Below, piece after piece: positions 49,399 to 59,812 of a stretch of 64,000 nucleotides of DNA. Below the pieces are notes generated by a model that saw nothing but the letters and a program-made list of their open reading frames with translations, made no database searches and had not been told where the DNA came from. The translations under genes and the position numbers were made by a program. Origin of the DNA: Acidimicrobiales bacterium (lineage in GTDB: Bacteria; Actinomycetota; Acidimicrobiia; Acidimicrobiales; Acidimicrobilacustridaceae); the NCBI GenBank assembly GCA_018401565.1, contig JAGYKS010000031.1, positions 372,001 through 436,000 on the forward strand. Reading direction: 5' to 3'. Within the stretch, counting starts at the first letter, position 1; each line of letters starts with the position of its first letter.

Positions 49399-51931
49399 GG
49401 CGAGAACGTAGCCGCTCACCAACCCCGTCAGGTTGCCGCCTGCGCTGCCCCTGGAATCTGCGTTGCCGCCTGCGTTGCCATGGAATCTGCGTTGCCATTG
49501 CCAGTGGCACCAGTCGCACACTGGTGATCCCCGACACCACATCGATCGCAACCACGGCACCATCGGCGGTGGTGGTCACCTCCAACGGCTGCAGGTCACG
49601 CTCACGGGCATCACACAACGCGGCACTGGCCACCGCGAATGAGCAGGCAAGCCGGACACGCACCGACTCCGACTCCCCCGGTGCGCCCAGACGCACCACC
49701 ACTCCGGGCCCCCGACTCGCCGGCTTGATGGCCGTCACCGACACAACCGGCGCTTCCATGGACTCGATGGCGAACAGTCGCCCGGCGGCACGGTCAAACC
49801 GTTGGCGGGCAGCCACCGGCAGGCCCGGCGCACCGCTTCCTGGCTGGGCGTGGTCACCCCACTGCAGGTCCAACGCCGCCACCGTCGGCGACGGGTCGTG
49901 ACCCGTGGCCGGAAACGCCCCAAACCCGAGCACCCCCCACGCCTTTTCACGGTTGGCGTTGCGGGCCACCACCACGTCGAGCTGGCCGTGGGGGCTGACA
50001 CTCACGGCCCGGGCCATGTCGACACCCACCGTCACACCCGGGTTGCCACCCAGCACCTTCAACCACGACGACACCGGCCAGAAGGTGGGCTGGTAGTGCC
50101 GGATGAGGGGACGGTGGATCGTGCCACCGGGGGTGTCCATGACCAGCGACCGTGCCGGTTGCGCCATGGCCGACGACAACGTCACGGTGCGATGGTCACC
50201 CGCACTCGACGACACCCACACCGACACCGATGCCGACCCCGGAGCGAACATGAACGACCGCCACGTCGGGCGGCCGTCGAGGTCGGCGGTGACGGTGACG
50301 GCCACCCCGCCACCGGCGGTGTCGACCACCTCCACGGTTGCCGGGCGGTGCGACACCCGGTCGATGGCGTGGAACCGGCCACCCCAGTACTCACACCCCA
50401 TGCGCCACAGCCCACCCGAGTCGTGGTGGGCCACCAGGTCACCCATCAACCCCGCCGACACCGGCACTGCGTCCACCGTCAGCTCGGTGATGCAGCCCCC
50501 GACCGTGGGGTCGAACACCGCCACCAGCCGGCCGGTGTCGACCCGCACCACCGTTGCGCGGTGATCCACCGACACCGACGGGCCGTGTTGCGCCGACGCC
50601 GCCGGTTGGGCCCCCGACGGCGTGAACCCCAGCACCGCCGCCGTTGCCGCACGCAGCCACGGCTCCTGCTCGTCGTGCACCACGCGATCGGGGCTGGTCC
50701 CGGTGACAAAGTCGTGGTGGTTGGCCACCACCGCCGCCCACCACGCACTGTCGGGGCCACTCCCCAGCCGCCGGGTGCCCGATGCACCTGCCGGTGCGGT
50801 GAGTTCGTCGGCCACCGACTCCGCCTCGGTCGCCAGCAGCTCGTCGACCAGCCGCCGATGGGCGAACTTGAGGTTGGGCCTGCTGGAGTAAAAGCCCGTC
50901 CAGTAGGGATTGGGGTCGAAGTCGATCACCGGCAGGTCGTCACGGTGGCCGTCAACCAGGTCGAGATAGTCGTCGAGCCCGGCGTTGACCACCCACATGC
51001 CGGTGTGGGGATAGCGCTGGTTGTTGTAGGCGTCGAGCATGTCCATCAGGCCCACTTTGGGGTGGGTGAAGTCGTGCCCTATCGGACACACCACATAGGC
51101 CGTGCGCGCCAACGTCTTCAACCGGGCCGCCTGGCCGTCGAGCTGGTCGAACATGGCCGCATCGCCCCGACGACCAAGCGGCAACTGGGCTCGCCCGACC
51201 CGGAGCAACGCCCGGGTGTCGAACCGGTCGCCCTGGCTGTAGGTGTAGGGATGCCAATGGGCCAGCACCTGCTGGCCACTGGCGTCGCGCCAGACGAAAT
51301 CGTTGGAGCCGGCGTTGACCAGCGCTTCGGCCCCCGACCCGGCCCGGGGCTGTCGGCGCCACAGGTCCCAGTCCGACCCGGGGAACCGGCCGCCGTCGAT
51401 CCGGGCCATCGCCACGCGGTCGAACCCGGCGGCGAGCGCCAGGCTGGGCAACGCACCCGAGTGCCCGAAACAGTCGGGCAGGTACAGCACCGACGGCTGC
51501 TGGTCGACACCGATCGACTCCAGCCACTGCTGGCCGAGCAAAAAGTCACGCAGGATCGACTCGGTGGGAGTGATCACGGTGTCGGGGGTGGTCACGCCAC
51601 TGTTGGTCAACCGCAACTGGCCGGAATTGAGATGGTCCACCAGTCGCTGCCGGTTGGCTGGTCGCAGCTGCCAGTACCGGGCCAAAAAGAACACGCAGTC
51701 GGCGCTCCACACCCGACGACCGTCAGCGTCGAGTTGGTCGAGCACCATGTCCAGGGTGCGCACCACGCTGCGGCGCAGGTACTGCTCGCTGGTGTACATC
51801 CAGTTGGGATCCCAATGGCTCGACTCGGTCACCACCATCACGGTGGTGGCGTCGTCGGGCACCCCGAGGCGGGCCCGGGTGGCTGGCTGCACCCGGGCGG
51901 TGGTGAGCCCGGGTGCACCGAGCGCACTCAC
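49301..51931 (-). CDS. GH38-like alpha-mannosidase
   Basis: About 830 residues of glycoside hydrolase family 38, retaining alpha-mannosidases with a zinc ion. SHWDPNWMYT is the N-terminal zinc site (His, Asp); LYLPDCFGHSGALPSLALAA carries the catalytic nucleophile Asp; NHHDFVTGTSPDRVVHDEQE is the helical-bundle signature. The beta-rich C-terminus follows (TAGGGVAVTVTADLDGRPTW). No signal peptide. Homology ends near 49500; a 17-bp duplication then throws the frame past a TGA at 49428-49430 and the open frame runs to 49301, into the lipoprotein gene. The GTG start at 51931 lies in a repeat array. It is paired with a mannosyltransferase gene upstream. Confidence 0.8.
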   Translation of the reverse strand: MSALGAPGLTTARVQPATRARLGVPDDATTVMVVTESSHWDPNWMYTSEQYLRRSVVRTLDMVLDQLDADGRRVWSADCVFFLARYWQLRPANRQRLVDHLNSGQLRLTNSGVTTPDTVITPTESILRDFLLGQQWLESIGVDQQPSVLYLPDCFGHSGALPSLALAAGFDRVAMARIDGGRFPGSDWDLWRRQPRAGSGAEALVNAGSNDFVWRDASGQQVLAHWHPYTYSQGDRFDTRALLRVGRAQLPLGRRGDAAMFDQLDGQAARLKTLARTAYVVCPIGHDFTHPKVGLMDMLDAYNNQRYPHTGMWVVNAGLDDYLDLVDGHRDDLPVIDFDPNPYWTGFYSSRPNLKFAHRRLVDELLATEAESVADELTAPAGASGTRRLGSGPDSAWWAAVVANHHDFVTGTSPDRVVHDEQEPWLRAATAAVLGFTPSGAQPAASAQHGPSVSVDHRATVVRVDTGRLVAVFDPTVGGCITELTVDAVPVSAGLMGDLVAHHDSGGLWRMGCEYWGGRFHAIDRVSHRPATVEVVDTAGGGVAVTVTADLDGRPTWRSFMFAPGSASVSVWVSSSAGDHRTVTLSSAMAQPARSLVMDTPGGTIHRPLIRHYQPTFWPVSSWLKVLGGNPGVTVGVDMARAVSVSPHGQLDVVVARNANREKAWGVLGFGAFPATGHDPSPTVAALDLQWGDHAQPGSGAPGLPVAARQRFDRAAGRLFAIESMEAPVVSVTAIKPASRGPGVVVRLGAPGESESVRVRLACSFAVASAALCDARERDLQPLEVTTTADGAVVAIDVVSGITSVRLVPLAMATQIPWQRRRQRRFQGQRRRQPDGVGERLRSRHEQTSHPCCPSCAFGCRCHSGGGGGDGRQRMR
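49431..49500 (-). repeat. Tandem duplications at the 3' end of the mannosidase gene
   Basis: GGCAACGCAGATTCC/GGCAACGCAGGC units repeat three to four times on the minus strand. The 17-bp step moves the reading frame, so that the TGA just beyond the array is no longer in frame with the mannosidase. Confidence 0.75.
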
Positions 51932-52013
51932 GACCCGCCTGCCCGGCTCACGGCTGGCCAGCCCAGCTCACGGTTCACTGGCTCCGCTCACGACCCGCCT
52001 GCCCCGCTCACGT
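51928..52013 (-). repeat. GCTCACG-type array over the mannosyltransferase stop
   Basis: GTGAGC..GGGGCAGGCGGGTCGTGA on the minus strand is repeated, complete or partial, about four times. The TGA at 51988-51990 ends the mannosyltransferase. Further TGAs at 51975, 51968, 51948 and 51928 cover all frames before the mannosidase begins. Confidence 0.75.
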
Positions 52014-53549
52014 CGCCGTCACCACCGACGCCAACCACAGCCGGGCGGTCGGTGACCTCGCCACCCCACAGTCGCCAGCTGCGATTGGGCCCCACCCCGG
52101 CGACCCCCACGCACAGCATGGCCACAGCCACGATCACGGCCAGCTCGGCGAAATACACCACCAACCCCACCGGACGGGCTCCGGGGTTCATGCTGGCTGG
52201 CCACACCAGCGCCGAGGCCGCAGCCACGAACACCAGGTAGGTGGGCTGCCAGCGACCCAACCCGGTGGCGGCGATCAGCACCAGACCGGCCGGCAGGTAC
52301 CACGGGAACACCACCGGCCCGAGCACCACGGCCACCACCATGGTGATGCCCACCGCACGGACCACACCGATGCGGTCGCTGTTGACCAGCAGCACCAGGG
52401 CCACCGCCGCTGCGCACACCAGCCCCACGGCCCGGAACCCGGCGACGAACACCGACGGATCCACACCCAGTCCGACCCGACCAGCCAGCTCGCCAACGAC
52501 CAGCCCGATCTTGGTGGTGAGCGAAAAGGTGGAGTCGTTGGACCCGGTGTCCGACAACGCCGTGAGCCACCCGAAACCGATACCCACTGCCCTCGACAAC
52601 ATTGCCAGTGACCCCAGGGCCACAGCACCCACCGCTGCGACACCGATGATGCGCGAGCGCACCGGCACATCGCGCACGCCCATCCAGTTCCATCCGATGA
52701 ACACCAACCCCACCGCGGCAGGAAGCTTCACCGCCGTGGCGGCGATCACCACCGCCAGCGCCAGCACCCTGCGCTCGGCTCCGAGTGCGGCCATGCCCAA
52801 AGTCAACAACCCCATCATCACGGCGTCGTTGTGGCTACCCCCGATGAGGTAGATCACCACCAGCGGACTGGCCACCGCCGCTGCCACCGCCAACGCCGGC
52901 GATATCTGGTGCTGGCGGGCGATGATCACCACCCCACCACGGTCATGACCACCCCGACGATCGACAGCAGCCGCATCAGGGCCACCGACGTGTCGGGGGC
53001 CAGGTCGGCAGCTTCCACCACCGCCTCCTGCAGACCGATGGCCACCGGCCCATACGGCGCTGGAGCGTCACGCCACGTGGGGTCCACCGCCTCGAGCAGC
53101 GGCCCCGACCCCAACGCCGACGGCCCCACCTCGGTGGGGTCAAGACCCCGAGACGACACCGCCCCCTGAGCCACGTAGCTGTAGGCGTCACGAGACAGCA
53201 CTGGGTCAGACAACAGCATCGGCAACGCCCATGTCCCCAGCATCGCCACCACGATGGCGAGCAACACCCGACCCGTCACAGCGGTGCCATCCGACGCAGT
53301 ATCAGCGGGACCCTGCCGACCGGTCGCACCCACCATCCCGAACCAGGCGGCGATGGTCAGGGCCAATCCCCCGGCAAACACCACGCCGGTCACCACCGAC
53401 GACCCCGTCACGGTGACCGCATCAGGCAGACCCGGTCCGAGCCGCACCGTGTCACCGGGCCACGATCCGGCGGCAATCGCCACCATCATCAGCCCTGCGG
53501 TGCCCAGCGCACCCCACCCCAGCATCTCGGTCACAACACGCCGGGTCAC
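51988..53549 (-). CDS. Polyprenol-phosphomannose-dependent alpha-1,6-mannosyltransferase (MptB-like), one frameshift
   Basis: About 520 residues, GT-C glycosyltransferase with about twelve helices. The first outer loop after LLSDPVLSRDAYSYVAQGAV carries the catalytic acidic residues, and DPTWRDAPAPYGPVAIGLQE is a hallmark of MptA/MptB enzymes, which extend the mannan core of lipoarabinomannan or related lipoglycans outside the membrane. SPLVVIYLIGGSHNDAVMMG continues after the frame change near 52928. Start at 53549 (GTG) or the ATG 27 bases further in. It lies directly upstream of the GH38 mannosidase. Confidence 0.85.
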
Positions 53550-53848
53550 GCGACCACCCCGATGACAACCGGCCCGTCAACCCAGCCTGTGCCGTTGGCA
53601 GATCAGGCCTGTGCCGTTGGCGGTCAGGCCCACGCCGCAGCCAACCGGGGCCGCACCCATCACAGGTACCGCCGCATTCGGTCTGGTTGTGGTGTGAGTC
53701 CCATAGTTGCTTCGCCTCGACACTACTGCCCGCCCACCCGGGCAACAATGGCCCGTCCCCACCCAGGAGCGAAACTGGCGACGGCACCCCGCTGGATCGG
53801 TTACGCCGTCGGCAAGCGGCAGTGCAGTGGTGCCCATCACCGGCCCCC
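53550..53848. other. Gene-free spacer with direct repeats
   Basis: 299 bases between the YdcF-like gene and the mannosyltransferase. It contains a duplicated GCCTGTGCCGTTGGC unit (53584-53626) and no frame with family features. It must include the promoter of the mannosyltransferase/mannosidase pair, but no clear boxes were found. Confidence 0.4.
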
Positions 53849-54536
53849 TTACCTCCGAAGCCTCACCTCCGGAGGCTTGACCCCGATCGGCGACGACGCA
53901 GCCTGGCGGCCACCGCCAACGGCACCCGGTGACGCACCGTGGAGGGGTCGGTGGCCACAGACATCGGTGATGGCCACAGGCAGCGCGTACCACGCTGACG
54001 CCACCACCTCAGTGGCCGTGCGAAGCCGACGCATGGCGGGATCGGCCCGCTCGGGGCTGCCCGGGGCCGGGCAACCGACGGCGTTCAGTCCGTGGCGGCG
54101 GGCCTCAGCCACCGCCCGGCAGATGGTACGGCGAGCTCACCACCAGGATTCGGGAGTACCCGGCGTCGGCGACCGCCGCCATGCTGCGCCGGGTGGTGGC
54201 GCCATCGAGTGACGACACAGCGTCGGCATCCACACCGGCGTCCACCAGGTAAGTGGCCATGACCACGTTTTCGTCCACACCCCGGCTCACCCCACCGCAG
54301 CACACCACCACCGGCGCCCGGCCCTGCCTCCACACCACAGCGGCACGATCGAGCCGGGCCCGCAGCTCACCGCACGGTCGCTGGCCCACCACCTCGGCGC
54401 CCAGCACCACCACGGCGTCGGCCGAGCCGGCACCGGGGCGTCGGCCGGTCCGGTCCACTGCCACGTACCCGATCGCCCCACCAGCCGAGGCCACCGCCAC
54501 CATCAGCCCACCAGCAGCTGCCACCGCAGCGGCCAC
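53849..54536 (-). CDS. YdcF/SanA-like DUF218 protein, one frameshift
   Basis: About 229 residues. N-terminal membrane anchor (MVAVASAGGAIGYVAVDRTG), then ADAVVVLGAEVVGQRPC, LDRAAVVWRQGRAPVVVCCGG, and SSPYHLP at the end of one frame. The other frame continues RHGLNAVGCPAPGSPERADP and TATEVVASAWYALPVAI. This is the DUF218 order (SSxxHxxR, then a conserved Glu). Members such as ElyC/SanA act in envelope maintenance. The join is near 54115. Its start overlaps the end of the NHLM ABC2 gene by 34 bp, so it belongs to that transcript. Confidence 0.75.
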
Positions 54537-56742
54537 GCGGACGCTGCCGTGGCCGGCCCGGCACCGTCACAGTGGCTCCGCCGGGCGGCGAGTCGGGCAA
54601 ACATTCCACCGGCGGCAAGGAGGTCATCGGGCGACCCGTCTTCCACCACCCGTCCCCGGTCCACCACCACCACCCGGTCGGCGGCGGTGATCGTGCTCAG
54701 GCGGTGGGCAACCACCACCCGGGTAATGGCCAGGTCGGCAACGCTGTCGGCCACCACCGACTGCGACGTGTTGTCGAGCGCACTGGTGGCCTCGTCGAAC
54801 AACAGCGCCACCGGGTCGGTGACCAACGCCCTGGCGATCAGCAACCGTTGACGCTGCCCGCCCGACAACAACGCACCCCGGGGCCCCACCGGGGTGTCGA
54901 GGCCGGCAGGCATGCGGTCCACGTCGGGACCCAGCCCGGCACGTTCGACGGCCCGGCGCACGGCGGTGGGGTCCACGGCGTTGGCTCCGGCCACGGCGTC
55001 GAACATGGTGCCGTCAAACAGCAGTCCGTCCTGGAGCACCACCCCGAACTGCCGGCGCACGGCGGTGAGGTCCAGGGTGGTGAGTTCATGACCGTCGAGG
55101 CGTACCGACCCCGACTCGGGCTGCACGAACCCCAGCAGCAGGCGCAGCAACGTCGACTTGCCCGACCCCGACGGACCCACCACCGCCACGTACTCTCCGG
55201 CGGCGATGCGCAGGTCGAACCCGTCGAGCACTGCGGGTCCGTCATCGGAGTACCGAAACACCACGTCGGTCAGCGCCATCTGGCCGCTCAGTGCTCCGGG
55301 ATGGTGACGATCGGGGCCGTGTTCGGTGGGGGCGGCCATGATGGCCGACGCCCTCGCCAGCACGGGCCGTGACTCGATCACGGCGATGGCACTCACGCTG
55401 ATGGCCACCATGGCCGTCAGCAACTGCAAGAACGCCACATAAAAGGCCATGAACGCGCCCGGTGAGATGTCACCGGTGGGCAGGCGCACGGCGGCGGCCA
55501 CCAGCACCACGGTGGCGATGGTGGGAAACGATCGGTCAAGCGCGCCGAGGAACCGGAAGCGTTGCAGCCGATCGAAGTCCAGTTCCGTCGAGCCGCGGAC
55601 CTCGGTTGCCCATCGGGCGAACAGGCGCCCGGCGGCGTCGGACACCCTGATCGGAGACAATGTTGTCCATGAGTTGCAGCACCATTCCGGTGACGCGCGC
55701 CCGTGTGGCCAGAAGCGTCGGCAGGCTCGCCCACTGGGCCTTTCGCGCTCGACGCAGCCGCCAGCACCACGAGTGCCACCGCCGTCACCACCACACCCAG
55801 GCCGGGATCGATGGCGATCATGACCACGGCGTTGCTGAGAGCGAACGTCCCGGTGACCAGCGTGGTGATCACCCCGTCGTCAAGGGTGGACCGGGCCCGT
55901 GTGGCGGCCAGGGCATCCTCAGCCAACCTCGCCGGGGGCCACCGACCTAGAAGAAGCTGGTGGGCAGGTCGAGCAGTCGGGCAATGACCGCCGACTGGAA
56001 CCGGTCGTCGAACCGGTCGCGGCCCCGCACCAGCGACACCCCCCGCAACAGTTGCACCGCCACGGCAGCCAGCGTTGCCGCCACCATCGCCACCAGCAGC
56101 CCCACCAGCCGGGAACGGTCAGCCAACGGCACCACCTCACCGAACACGATGCCGGTCACCACCGGCAGCACAAGCCCCAGCACCCCGCCCAGCAGGCCCG
56201 CCACGGCCACGGTCACCACGTCAGGGCCCACCCCGTTGAACGACCACCGGGTGAGCGCCGGGGTGCTGTCAGCGTTCGGCCGCCGGCACCAGCTCACTGG
56301 CATCAGTGGACAAGGCACGGCCCACCGACGCTGTCAGCCGTCGGGTGGTCCCGGCGTCGGGGTCCACCACCATGGCCGTTCGCTGCCATGGCCACACACC
56401 ACCCCTGCCGGGCACCACCGCCACGGGCCGACCATCAGAGTCGTACGCCACCATGGGCACACCAACCGCACGCCACCACCGGTCGGGCAGAGCAACCGGC
56501 CGCACCCGAAGGTGGGACGCCTCGGCAATGGCGGTCAGCGGGTCGAGCAGGCGGGCCTCGGTCGCCGGTGCTTCACTGACCGACTCACGGCCCATCGAGC
56601 GCGCCAGCACCGACACCACTGCCGCCAGACCACGGGTGCCCGCAGCGGGGCGGGGGGCACCGACCGGTGACATGGTGGCCGACAGCGAGGCAATCACCCG
56701 TCGGATCCGTCGAAGCGCGGCCATTGAGGCCATCGGGGCCAT
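54503..56742 (-). CDS. NHLM bacteriocin-type ABC exporter, ABC2 subunit, several frameshifts
   Basis: About 745 residues. The N-terminal 150 contain ASHLRVRPVALPDRWWRAVG and VAVVPGRGGVWPWQRTAMVV, diagnostic of the NHLM ABC2 family (permease/ATPase of the nitrile-hydratase-like leader-peptide export system). Six helices follow (VVTVAVAGLLGGVLGLVLPV, IARLLDLPTSFF), then a fully canonical ATPase: [54 protein letters not shown]. The frame changes near 56290, 55940, 55890 and 55690. It exports leader-carrying ribosomal peptides with ABC1 and HlyD in described systems. It lies 33 bp downstream of ABC1. Confidence 0.82.
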
Positions 56743-56768
56743 CGGGGGCCGTCGGGGCCGTCGGGGGC
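56719..56768. repeat. GGCCATCGGG/GGCCGTCGGG tandem array between ABC1 and ABC2
   Basis: Five degenerate 9-11-bp units just beyond the ABC1 stop and over the ABC2 start; the exact ABC2 start codon is uncertain for this reason. Confidence 0.75.
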
Positions 56769-56775
56769 GCGTCGC

Positions 56776-58849
56776 TCAGCCACCGACCAGCTCCCGGTAC
56801 AGGCCGTGGGCGGCCACCAGCGCATCGTGGGTGCCACGCTCGGCGACCCGACCACCGTCGAGCACCACGATCTCGTCGGCGTCACGCACCGTGGACAGGC
56901 GGTGGGCCACCACGATGCACGTGCAGCCCCGACGCCGCAGGTTGGCTTCAACATCGGCTTCCACCAACGGGTCCAGGGCGCTGGTGGCCTCGTCGAGCAC
57001 CACTGACGGCCGGATCGGTGGCCAGGGCCCGGGCGATGGCCAGCCGCTGGCGTTGCCCTCCCGACAGGTTGCGACCGCCGGGGTCGACGGGGCTGGCCAG
57101 ACCGCCCGGGCGAGCGGCGATCTCGTCGAGCAGCCCGGCATCGGCAGCCGCCCGCACCACCTGTTCGCTGGAGATAGACGGGTCGAACATGGTGATGTTG
57201 TCGGCCACCGACCCCTCCAGCAGCGTCACCTCCTGAGCCACGTAGGCCACCGACCGTGCCAACACCGCCCGGGGCAGCAACGCCCGGTTGACGCCGTCGA
57301 AGCTGACCGAACCGGCCCACGGTTCGAGTTGGCCGGTGAGCAGCCTGGCCACCGTGGACTTGCCGCTGCCCGACCGGCCCACCAGCGCCAGACGCCGGCC
57401 CGCAGACACGTCGAGGTCCAGGCCCTCGATGAGGGCGGGCCCGGCGGGATCGAAGCCGAACGTCAGGCCCCGGACCTGCACCGACCCGCTGAGCCGACCC
57501 GCCCCAAACGACGGCGTCAGCGGCGTCTGCGGCGACGGCGTGAGCGACGGCGTGAGCGGCGATGGCGTCAGCGGCGTCAGCTGCGACGACGGCACCACTG
57601 ACGCCACTGCCAGCTCGATGTCCACCGGCTCGAACAGCACCTCGTTGCGCTGTTGCACCTGGCCCGCCATGTTCTGGATCAGCACCCCGGAGTAGCTGAG
57701 TTGGTTCACCGGCACCAGCACCGCCGCCAGCAGCCCCTGGAACGCCACCAGGGTGCCCAGCGTGATGTCACCGTTCATCACCTGCAGCGCCCCCACCGAC
57801 ACCACCACCGCCAGTGCCACCACCTGCACCATGGTGGGGATGGCCGCAAGCACCTGACTCACCAGGCCGAGCCGGGAGGTGGCCACCGCCAGCCGTTGCC
57901 GCTGGGCTGACCACGCCACGAAGTACTCGTGCTTCGAGGCGGTCGCCTTGATGCTCTCGGCCGCCTCGATGCCGGCAACGGTGATGGCGTCGAGGTCCAC
58001 CGAGGCGTCGAGCACCGCGTTCTGGTGGGGTCCGCGTCGGCGGAACACCTGCCGGACCACAACCGCGTTCACCACCAGGATCACCAACGTGACCGCGGTG
58101 AGGAACGGGTCGAACACCACCATGGCCCCGAGGTAAAACACCACCGACACCACGTTGAGGGCCGCACCGGGTGCCAGCATCCCGGCGATGAACCCGGTGC
58201 GCTGGTTCACCGCCGACCGCATGGCCAGCGTCCCCGCCCCCACTGAGGCCACAACACGGGCCGGCAGACGCAGCAGATGCCACACGAAGTTGGCGCTGTT
58301 GCGGATCGTGATCCGCTGGGCCAGCCGGGCATGGGTGGCGTACAGCAACCACCCCAGGGCGAACTGCACCACGGCGGCACCCACCAGCAACACCACGACG
58401 GCGCCGTCACGGTCACGGTCCCCGGCCACCAACACGGTGTCGACGAAATACCGAACCAAAGCCGGCACAGCAAGTCCCGGGATCACCAGTGTGAGCCCCA
58501 CCACCAGGGTGAACAGCAAGGCCCCGGCGGCCCCCCGGTACTGCTCGACGATGCCCCGGCGAACGTCAGCCGAATCGGCCACAAACACCGGACCCGGCGT
58601 GAGCGGTGGCACTTGCTCGCCCACTGACGCACCCCGGTCGCGGGTCTCAAGGCCATGGGCGACCGCCACCGAGGTGATGGCGGCGGCGTCGTTGAGGGCG
58701 TCGAGCGGCACCATCATCCGCTCGATGTCGGCGCTGTCGACCACCCGGCCATTGGCGGCCAGCAACCCCACCACCGCCTGGGCGCGAGCCGCCTGAGAGT
58801 GGGCAGCCTGCGAGTGAGCAGCCTGCGACGCACCACCGACACTGTCCAT
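56776..58849 (-). CDS. NHLM bacteriocin-type ABC exporter, ABC1-like subunit without C39 peptidase, one frameshift
   Basis: About 690 residues. Residues 1-130 have none of the C39 leader-peptidase features: there is no Cys at all and no ECGAA-type motif. They begin with a [18 protein letters not shown] repeat. Six helices follow ([40 protein letters not shown]). A Thr/Pro repeat linker ([19 protein letters not shown]) precedes the ATPase: [56 protein letters not shown], intact once the frame change near 57010 is corrected. It is downstream of the HlyD gene, as in NHLM operons. Without the peptidase it must rely on another protease or on leaderless cargo. Confidence 0.78.
57510..57592. repeat. 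GACGGCGTSAGCGGC-type array coding the ABC1 linker
   Basis: Degenerate 12-18-bp repeats of GGCGTGAGCGACGGCGTGAG type. On the coding (minus) strand they give a Leu-Thr-Pro-Ser linker between the membrane and ATPase domains. Confidence 0.8.
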
Positions 58850-58908
58850 CGGCTGGCGTTCGGGGTGTTCGCTGGTGTGTGCCGGGGTCACCGCAACGTC
58901 ATCAGCAG

Positions 58909-59733
58909 TCAGGGCAAAAGCCGGTCGATGGGACGCTGGTCGTCGAGGATCACCGTGACCGACGCCAACGACCCAGCCGTGATGGCAAACGGTGGCCCCG
59001 ATCCCGCCGACCACGCCAGGCCGCTGGGGTTGGTGTCGTCAAGGTCCATGACCACGCGGACTTCGATCACCGGCTCAGATCCGGCCAGCAGGTCCACCAG
59101 CGCTGCGTTGCGACCCACAAGCAACTCCACCCGGGCCCGGTCCACAGATGCCGGCGACACCGAGGCAACCGTGCCGGTGATGGAGCCGTACTCGGCTGCC
59201 GGCGCCGACGACGGCGCCACGAACGCCTGCATGCCCACATCGACTTGATTGCCTTCAGGTTCAGGCACGAACACAACAACCTCCAGCACATCACTGAAGG
59301 GCTCGACGGTGGCGATGGACCCACCGGCGACGTCGAATCCACCCACCTTCACCAGCACCTGCAGCACCGTTCCGTCCACGGTGCTGGTCACGTCTTCAAT
59401 GTCGCCGTCGGCAGTGACTATGCGGGCCACTGTCTGGCCATCGGCCACCTCGTCGCCCACATCGATGAACAGTTCGGTGACCACGCCTTCTGAAGCGATG
59501 CCGAGTTCGTACAGGCCGTCGGGCGGGATGACCAGACCCTGACCGCGCGCAACGGTGGGTGCCTGGCCGAACACCGACCATCCCACCACGGCAACAACCA
59601 CGGCCACCACGGCGGCAAGACCAAGCCATCCGGTTCGGGTGGTGGCGGCCAAACGACTGTCGAGCCCGTCAATGGGCGATCGCTGGTCTGATCCCGCCAC
59701 CGAACCCCCCTGTCCACGTGCCGCCACGGGCAT
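58909..59733 (-). CDS. NHLM bacteriocin-type secretion protein (HlyD family)
   Basis: 274 residues. Short cytoplasmic start, one helix (LGLAAVVAVVVAVVGWSVFG), then a barrel-sandwich/lipoyl segment (GVVTELFIDVGDEVADGQTVARIV, VDGTVLQVLVKVGGFDVAGG) and a beta-barrel (PEGNQVDVGMQAFVAPSSAP). It ends VTVILDDQRPIDRLLP, the C-terminal signature of the NHLM HlyD family. The coiled coil is short or missing, as usual in this family, which works without an outer membrane channel here. Start is ATG 59733, or a leaderless GTG 6 bases later, because TACAAT abuts the ATG. Intact. Confidence 0.82.
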   Translation of the reverse strand: MPVAARGQGGSVAGSDQRSPIDGLDSRLAATTRTGWLGLAAVVAVVVAVVGWSVFGQAPTVARGQGLVIPPDGLYELGIASEGVVTELFIDVGDEVADGQTVARIVTADGDIEDVTSTVDGTVLQVLVKVGGFDVAGGSIATVEPFSDVLEVVVFVPEPEGNQVDVGMQAFVAPSSAPAAEYGSITGTVASVSPASVDRARVELLVGRNAALVDLLAGSEPVIEVRVVMDLDDTNPSGLAWSAGSGPPFAITAGSLASVTVILDDQRPIDRLLP

Positions 59734-59739
59734 ATTGTA
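59734..59739 (-). promoter_or_regulatory. Candidate -10 box (TACAAT) of the NHLM export operon
   Basis: On the minus strand TACAAT directly precedes ATG 59733. If it is a -10 element, transcription would begin about 6-7 bases on, at the GTG at 59727-59725, giving a leaderless mRNA of the kind common in actinobacteria. No Shine-Dalgarno site precedes the ATG, which agrees. No good -35 box is seen. Confidence 0.4.
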
Positions 59740-59812
59740 GACCGATGTCCAAAGTCCCCCGGTTGCACGACCACAGGACCCAAGGCACGGCCAGACGACG
59801 TGGGGGTAGGCA

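Noticed and set aside
49802-52240. 812-codon open frame on the plus strand
   Set aside because: It lies antisense to the GH38 mannosidase and the mannosyltransferase; composition is His/Arg/Pro-rich with no domain.
53857-53880. AAGCCTC/GAGGCTT hairpin as terminator of the DUF218 gene
   Set aside because: It lies inside the last codons of the gene and has no T-run; it is probably coding coincidence.
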